From: Candidatus Luteimonas excrementigallinarum
GTDB lineage: Bacteria; Pseudomonadota; Gammaproteobacteria; Xanthomonadales; Xanthomonadaceae
Direction of reading: 5' to 3'
DNA length: 11,137 bases
Assembly (NCBI GenBank): GCA_019115725.1
Contig: DXCY01000182.1
Location: 1 to 11,137, forward strand
The notes below the pieces were generated by a model. That model saw only the letters and a program-made list of their open reading frames with translations, had not been told where the DNA came from and did not search any database. Shown here one piece after another: positions 7,272 to 11,137 of the stretch (the first letter of the stretch is position 1; each line of letters starts with the position of its first letter). A program made the translations under genes and the position numbers.

Positions 7272-8377
7272 AGGTGATCGTGCACTGGCTGTTTGACCTG
7301 TGGCTCCGCTTCGCCCGCACCATCGACTGGCCGCTGCTGGCGGCGCTGGTGGGCCTGATGGCAATCGGGCTGGCGGTGCTGCACAGCGCCAGCGGGGAAG
7401 ATCCGCGCATGGTGACCGCCCAGGCGCTGCGCTATGGCGCCGGGCTGGGTGCAATGTGGGCGCTCTCGCGACTGACGCCGCTGCGGCTGCGGGCGATGGC
7501 GCCGCTGGTGTACGGACTGTCGCTGATACCGCTGGTGCTGGTGCTGTTCATCGGTACCGGCCGCCATGGCCAGCACTGGATCAACCTGGGCCTGTTCTAT
7601 TTCCAGCCGGCCGAGCTGCTCAAGCTCAGCCTGCCAATGATGGCCGCCTGGTACCTGAACCAGGCGGGCCCTCCACCCAGGCCCATGGCGGTGCTGACGT
7701 GCTTGCTGATCATCGGCTTGCCCTCCGGGCTGATCATGCTGCAGCCGGACCTGGGCACGGCGGTGCTGGTGGCGGCCAGCGGACTGTTCGTGCTTTACCT
7801 GGCCGGGCTGTCGTGGTGGTGGTTTGCCGCGGTGGCCGGAGCGGTGGCCGCGATCGCCCCGGCGGCCTGGTTCTGGATGCTGCAGCCCTACCAGAAGGAC
7901 CGCCTGCTGACCTTCCTCGATCCGGAGCGCGATCCCCTGGGCGCGGGCTGGAACATCATCCAGTCCCGGATCGCCATCGGCTCGGGTGGAACCACCGGCA
8001 AGGGCTGGGGGGAGGGCACCCAGGCGCATCTGAACTTCGTGCCCGAGCACACCACCGACTTCATCTTCGCCGTGCTGGCCGAGGAGTTCGGCTGGATCGG
8101 GGTGGTGGTGACCCTGGCGCTGTACCTGTTCGTGGTCGGCCGCTGCCTGTGGATCGCCAGCGAGGCGCGCGAGGGCTATTCGCGCCTGCTGGCCGGTGCC
8201 CTCGGCCTGGCGATGTTCGTGTACGTGCTGGTCAACGGCGGCATGGTGTCGGGCCTGCTGCCGGTGGTGGGCGTGCCGATGCCGCTGCTCAGCTACGGCG
8301 GGACCGCCGCAGTGTCGCTGCTGGCGGGCATGGGCGTAGTGATGTCGATCGGCAGCCACAAGCCGGCGCGAGGCTGA
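7268..8377 (+). CDS. rodA: RodA, SEDS-family peptidoglycan glycosyltransferase
   Basis: RodA (also mrdB) polymerises lipid II into glycan strands in the inner membrane, working as a complex with PBP2. The 369-residue protein matches E. coli RodA (370) in length and layout, with ten or so membrane helices. Landmarks are the first helix with IGLAVLHSASG (32-43), FQPAELLKLSLP (112-123), LQPDLGTAVLVA (158-169), LDPERDPLGAGWNIIQSRIAIGSGG (217-241) and the periplasmic loop PEHTTDFIFAVLAEE (259-273). Asp264 there aligns with the essential Asp262 of E. coli RodA. The C-terminal GMVSGLLPVVGVPMPLLSYGG is nearly invariant in the family. The start ATG overlaps the mrdA stop (ATGA, 7268-7271). A good GGGAG ribosome-binding site lies at 7256-7260 with a 7-base spacer, so synthase and polymerase are translationally coupled. 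Confidence 0.98.
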   Translation: MKVIVHWLFDLWLRFARTIDWPLLAALVGLMAIGLAVLHSASGEDPRMVTAQALRYGAGLGAMWALSRLTPLRLRAMAPLVYGLSLIPLVLVLFIGTGRHGQHWINLGLFYFQPAELLKLSLPMMAAWYLNQAGPPPRPMAVLTCLLIIGLPSGLIMLQPDLGTAVLVAASGLFVLYLAGLSWWWFAAVAGAVAAIAPAAWFWMLQPYQKDRLLTFLDPERDPLGAGWNIIQSRIAIGSGGTTGKGWGEGTQAHLNFVPEHTTDFIFAVLAEEFGWIGVVVTLALYLFVVGRCLWIASEAREGYSRLLAGALGLAMFVYVLVNGGMVSGLLPVVGVPMPLLSYGGTAAVSLLAGMGVVMSIGSHKPARG

Positions 8378-8441
8378 CCGGGGCTGAATGGCGGGCCGCG
8401 CGGGCGTGCAGGCGAGCCGCGGCATGCTACCCTCGCCACCG

Positions 8442-9632
8442 ATGAATCCGCGCACTGTTTTCCGCCTGGCCCCGTGCCTGATCGTGCTCGCATTCGCCGC
8501 CTGTGCGACGGATGCGCCAGCCCCTCTCCCGTCGCCCGTCGAGGCCCAGGCGTCCGTGCCTGAGTCATCGCCCGAGCCATTGCCCGAGCCCATCGTGGAG
8601 CCCAGCGTGGAGCCCAGCGTGGAGCCGGCCGGGCCGCAGCTGCTGGCCCCGGTGCCGGCGCCGCCCGAGCAGCGCCCGGAGGCTCCGGCCGACGTCACCG
8701 ATCCTGCCATCCCGCGCCAGCAGCGGCTGGACAACTTCGTCGATTACGCGGTGCGGACCCACGGCGTGGACGCCGCCCGGGTGCGTTCGGTGCTGGCCCA
8801 GGCGCAGGTGCGCCAGAGCATTCTCGAAGCCATGTCGCGGCCCGCCGAAAGGACCCGCACCTGGGCCGAGTACCGGCCGATCTTCCTCAATGACGCGCGC
8901 ATCCGCGGCGGGCGCAGCTTCTATGCCACCCATCGCGAGGCGCTGGACCGGGTGGCTGCCGAATCCGGCGTGCCGGCCGAGTACATCGTGGCCATTATCG
9001 GGGTGGAAACCAGCTACGGCGGGTTCACCGGCAACCACCGCATCCTGGATGCGATCTACACCCTGGCCTTCGATCACGCCCCGCGCGCGCCGTTCTTCGC
9101 CGCGGAGCTGGGCCATCTGTTCGCGCTCGAGCGCGACGAGCCGACCCTCGATATCACCGCCCTGCGCGGCAGCTATGCCGGGGCGATGGGGCTGGGGCAG
9201 TTCATGCCGTCCAGCTACCGGCTGTGGGCCAAGGACGGTGACGGCGACGGCCACCGCAACCTGATCGACAACCTGGACGACGTGTTCGCCTCGATCGCCA
9301 ACTACTTCGTGGCTTTCGGCTGGGAGCGCGGCGGGCCGGTGGTGGCGCGCGCCACGCGCGATCCGGGCGCCGATGATTTCAAGCCGGAGAGCGTGGATCC
9401 GGTGTACCCGCTGGCGATGCTGGCCGAGCGCGGCTACCGCCCGCAGCAGGGCGAGCCGGTGGCCGAGGGCGCCACGCTGCTGTCGTTTGAAGGCAGCGCC
9501 GGGCCCGAGCACTGGCTGGGCTACCGCAACTTCTTCGTGATCACCCGCTACAACCGCTCGCCGATGTACGCCATGGCGGTGCACCAGCTGGCGCAGGAGA
9601 TCGCCGCAGGGTCGGGTGGCGCCGGGCGATGA
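8442..9632 (+). CDS. mltB: Membrane-bound lytic murein transglycosylase B
   Basis: MltB cleaves the MurNAc-GlcNAc bond to form 1,6-anhydro ends, giving space for new strands. The 396-residue product from ATG 8442 has a signal peptide with a lipobox-like FAAC (18-21). Phe at -3 is unusual, but Cys21 followed by Ala fits an outer-membrane lipoprotein. A Pro/Glu/Ser linker (about 24-85) follows. The catalytic domain has AIIGVETSYGG with catalytic Glu189, then GAMGLGQFMPSS (247-258) and the Ca-binding-like loop DGDGDGH (265-271) known from Slt35/MltB. In-frame ATGs at 8388 and 8424 would add residues before the signal peptide, so 8442 is preferred, although no clear Shine-Dalgarno sequence precedes it. 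It begins 64 bases after rodA, and its stop overlaps the rlpA start. Confidence 0.95.
   Translation: MNPRTVFRLAPCLIVLAFAACATDAPAPLPSPVEAQASVPESSPEPLPEPIVEPSVEPSVEPAGPQLLAPVPAPPEQRPEAPADVTDPAIPRQQRLDNFVDYAVRTHGVDAARVRSVLAQAQVRQSILEAMSRPAERTRTWAEYRPIFLNDARIRGGRSFYATHREALDRVAAESGVPAEYIVAIIGVETSYGGFTGNHRILDAIYTLAFDHAPRAPFFAAELGHLFALERDEPTLDITALRGSYAGAMGLGQFMPSSYRLWAKDGDGDGHRNLIDNLDDVFASIANYFVAFGWERGGPVVARATRDPGADDFKPESVDPVYPLAMLAERGYRPQQGEPVAEGATLLSFEGSAGPEHWLGYRNFFVITRYNRSPMYAMAVHQLAQEIAAGSGGAGR
8595..8625 (+). repeat. 12-base in-frame tandem repeat in the mltB linker
   Basis: The unit GTGGAGCCCAGC occurs twice in full (8595-8606 and 8607-8618) and once partly (8619-8625). It encodes VEPS VEPS VEP in the linker between lipid anchor and catalytic domain. 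Because 12 is a multiple of three, slippage would lengthen or shorten the linker without a frameshift. Confidence 0.8.
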
Positions 9633-10975
9633 TCAGGCCGGTAGCGCTTGCCGCTGTCGCGCTGGTCCTGGCTGCCTGCAGCGGGGCGCCCAGGAAACCC
9701 CAGCCCCCGCCCGCCGGCGCGTCGGCTGACCCTTCGACCGGCAGTGCAGAGGGTGGCCAGCCGCGCCGCTCACCCTACGCGCCGGCGCAGGAAGATCCTT
9801 CCAAGCGGGGCGATTACGTTGCCGGCGGCCTGTACGCGCCGCATATCCGCGACAGCGCCCCTGATTACATTCCCGATGTCGACGCGATCCCCGAGCCGGA
9901 AGTCGTGGACGAGCCGCGTTCGCGCTACGGCAACCGCTCCCCCTACACCGTGCTCGGCAAGCAGTACACGGTGCAGGATGACCCGGCGGGGTTTGTCGAG
10001 CAGGGCGTGGCCTCCTATTACGGCAACAAATTCCACGGCCGGCGCACCTCCAACATGGAGGTGTATGACATGTATGCCTTCACCGCCGCGCACAAATCGC
10101 TGCCGCTGCCGAGCTTCGCCCGGGTGACCAACCTGGACAACGGCCGCTCGGTGGTGGTGCGGGTGAATGATCGCGGGCCCTTTCATGAAGGCCGGGTGGT
10201 CGACCTGAGCTGGGCGGCGGCGGTCAAGCTGGATATCCACCAGCGCGGCACCGGCCGGGTGGAAGTGCGGGCGCTGAGCCCGGGCGAGGACGCGCGCCAC
10301 GTCCAGGGCGCGCTGGCATCTGCGCCGCCGCCTGCGGCTGCGGAGCCGGCCAGCCCCAGCGCGATCGACGCGCTGGTGGACGCCCTGCCCGTGGCCACGG
10401 TGGCCGCGGCGGAACGGTCGGCTGCGGGGGCGCCGGTCGATGCCGCTGTCGCTGCGGGAACCGTGGCTTCGGTCGCTGCGCCCGCAGCGGTGGCTGAGGT
10501 CCCGGAGATCGCCGAGGGCGCGGATCCCGCCTACGCTCACGAGCGGCGGTTCAACATGATGCAGGGCGGCCGGGTGATGACCGCCGATGATTTCGATGCC
10601 TGGCTGGAAGAGCGCCAGATCGACCTGCGTGCCGTGGCTGCGGTGGCCGCGGGCGATGCGGTGCCGGCCGTGCTTCCCGCGGCGGATCCTTCCGTCCAGG
10701 CCGCTGGCGAAGCCGTGCCGGTCGAAGCCGTCGCCTCGCCTGTCGAAGGCGTGACCCTGCAGGTGGCCGCCTTCGGTGGCCGCGACAACGCCGAACGCGC
10801 GCTGGCGACCCTGCAGGGCGCAGGCATTGCCGGGGCGCGGCTGGTGGATGGTTCCAGCGGCGGCAGGAGCATGTGGCGACTGCACGTGGGCCCGGTGGCC
10901 GCGGCGCAGGTACCGGAACTCCGCGCCCGCTTCAGTGGTCTGGGGTTCGGGCAGCCGCAGGTTGTTCGCGATTAA
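9629..10975 (+). CDS. rlpA: RlpA, septal-ring lytic transglycosylase lipoprotein with SPOR domain
   Basis: RlpA is an outer-membrane lipoprotein that, in Pseudomonas aeruginosa, cuts glycan strands stripped of stem peptides; its SPOR domain binds such denuded glycan, mainly at the septum. The 448-residue protein has a lipobox LAAC with Cys17 followed by Ser. The double-psi beta-barrel domain is at about 122-216 (QGVASYYGNKFHGRRTSN onward). It keeps the catalytic-region residues Glu144, Asp147 and His155 and the motif VNDRGPF (179-185). The C-terminal SPOR domain is at about 374-446 (TLQVAAFGGRDNAERALATL onward). Between them is a long Ala/Val/Pro-rich linker (about 225-372) interrupted by a non-low-complexity island at 302-335. 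The protein is longer than E. coli RlpA (about 360) because of this linker. The start overlaps the mltB stop (ATGA, 9629-9632), so the two transglycosylases are probably co-translated. Confidence 0.95.
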   Translation: MIRPVALAAVALVLAACSGAPRKPQPPPAGASADPSTGSAEGGQPRRSPYAPAQEDPSKRGDYVAGGLYAPHIRDSAPDYIPDVDAIPEPEVVDEPRSRYGNRSPYTVLGKQYTVQDDPAGFVEQGVASYYGNKFHGRRTSNMEVYDMYAFTAAHKSLPLPSFARVTNLDNGRSVVVRVNDRGPFHEGRVVDLSWAAAVKLDIHQRGTGRVEVRALSPGEDARHVQGALASAPPPAAAEPASPSAIDALVDALPVATVAAAERSAAGAPVDAAVAAGTVASVAAPAAVAEVPEIAEGADPAYAHERRFNMMQGGRVMTADDFDAWLEERQIDLRAVAAVAAGDAVPAVLPAADPSVQAAGEAVPVEAVASPVEGVTLQVAAFGGRDNAERALATLQGAGIAGARLVDGSSGGRSMWRLHVGPVAAAQVPELRARFSGLGFGQPQVVRD

Positions 10976-11069
10976 ACTTGCCTGGATTGTCAGGTTTCCC
11001 TTTTTTCCGCTTTTCCAGTCCGAATGTCCGCCGCGTCCCCCGAGCGGCGCCCAAGGAGCCAACCCGTTG
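10976..11069 (+). promoter_or_regulatory. Gap between rlpA and the next gene, with a strong ribosome-binding site
   Basis: This 94-base gap has a small inverted repeat CCTG (10981-10984) / CAGG (10991-10994) followed by a T-rich stretch reaching TTTTTT at 11001-11006. The stem is too short to call a terminator with confidence. A near-consensus Shine-Dalgarno AAGGAG lies at 11053-11058, the best in the window. It is 11 bases before ATG 11070 and 8 before the adjacent in-frame TTG at 11067. The gap suggests the next gene may have partly independent expression. Confidence 0.45.
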
Positions 11070-11137
11070 ATGAAGTCCCGATTCTCCCGTCTCGCTGCCA
11101 CCGCCCTGGTGGCCCTGTCCGTGTCCGCCATCGGGCT
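11070..11137 (+). CDS. Start of a secreted protein, probably D-alanyl-D-alanine carboxypeptidase (partial)
   Basis: Only 22 complete codons are present. They read MKSRFSRLAATALVALSVSA and onward: a basic N-terminus followed by a hydrophobic core, which is a signal peptide for export. A strong AAGGAG ribosome-binding site supports the start. TTG at 11067 is an alternative one codon upstream. No catalytic motif is inside the window. Naming rests on position: in many gammaproteobacteria, including E. coli and as I recall xanthomonads, a dacA/dacC D,D-carboxypeptidase follows rlpA. Such enzymes (PBP5/6 type) remove the terminal D-Ala from stem peptides. Treat the product as inferred and the reading frame as well supported. 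Confidence 0.6.
   Translation, partial: MKSRFSRLAATALVALSVSAIG

Noticed and set aside
7127..8734. 535-codon minus-strand frame opposite rodA, with serine/glycine repeats near its start
   Set aside because: The repeats mirror the mltB linker on the other strand. The rest is a shadow of rodA.
10981..11006. Possible intrinsic terminator after rlpA
   Set aside because: The CCTG/CAGG stem has only 4 base pairs, and cytosines interrupt the T tract right after the stem. It is too weak to call, so I only mention it in the gap entry.
9770..11131. 453-codon minus-strand frame opposite rlpA
   Set aside because: It is a shadow frame. rlpA on the plus strand has complete catalytic and SPOR domains.

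Overview
The window is GC-rich chromosomal DNA from a Gram-negative bacterium, most likely a gammaproteobacterium of the Xanthomonadaceae (Lysobacter, Luteimonas, Stenotrophomonas or Pseudoxanthomonas type). This rests on the high GC content, the frequent GTG starts, the MreB/MreC/PBP2/RodA protein sequences, and the order mreB-mreC-mreD-mrdA-rodA-mltB-rlpA-dac. The genus assignment is inference from memory of that order and was not tested by a search.

Left part (1 to about 2363, all minus strand): the N-terminal half of a MATE-family efflux transporter runs off the left edge. Next come a 184-residue lipoprotein of unknown function, with looser codon use than its neighbours, and a PfkB-family (ribokinase/adenosine-kinase type) kinase. 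A 324-base divergent intergenic region (2364-2687) separates the kinase from the plus-strand cluster and must hold the promoters of both directions.

Right part (2688 to the end, all plus strand): a cell-shape and peptidoglycan cluster. mreB (actin-like filament) is followed by a 145-base gap with unusually strong inverted repeats. Then come mreC, mreD, mrdA (PBP2 transpeptidase) and rodA (SEDS glycosyltransferase), which overlap or lie 3 bases apart. After 64 bases follow mltB and rlpA, two lipoprotein lytic transglycosylases sharing an ATGA overlap. A signal-peptide-bearing gene starts at 11070 and runs off the right edge; by position it is probably a D,D-carboxypeptidase (dac).

Together these genes encode the elongasome. 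MreB filaments on the inner face of the membrane position MreC/MreD, which activate the RodA-PBP2 synthase. MltB, RlpA and the presumed Dac enzyme cut and trim peptidoglycan in the periplasm. I saw no tRNA, rRNA, CRISPR array, insertion sequence or integrase. No new system is evident. The signals most worth a second look are the 30-base near-perfect palindrome between mreB and mreC, a conserved-looking island inside the RlpA linker, the acidic periplasmic tails on both MreC and PBP2, and the uncharacterised lipoprotein.
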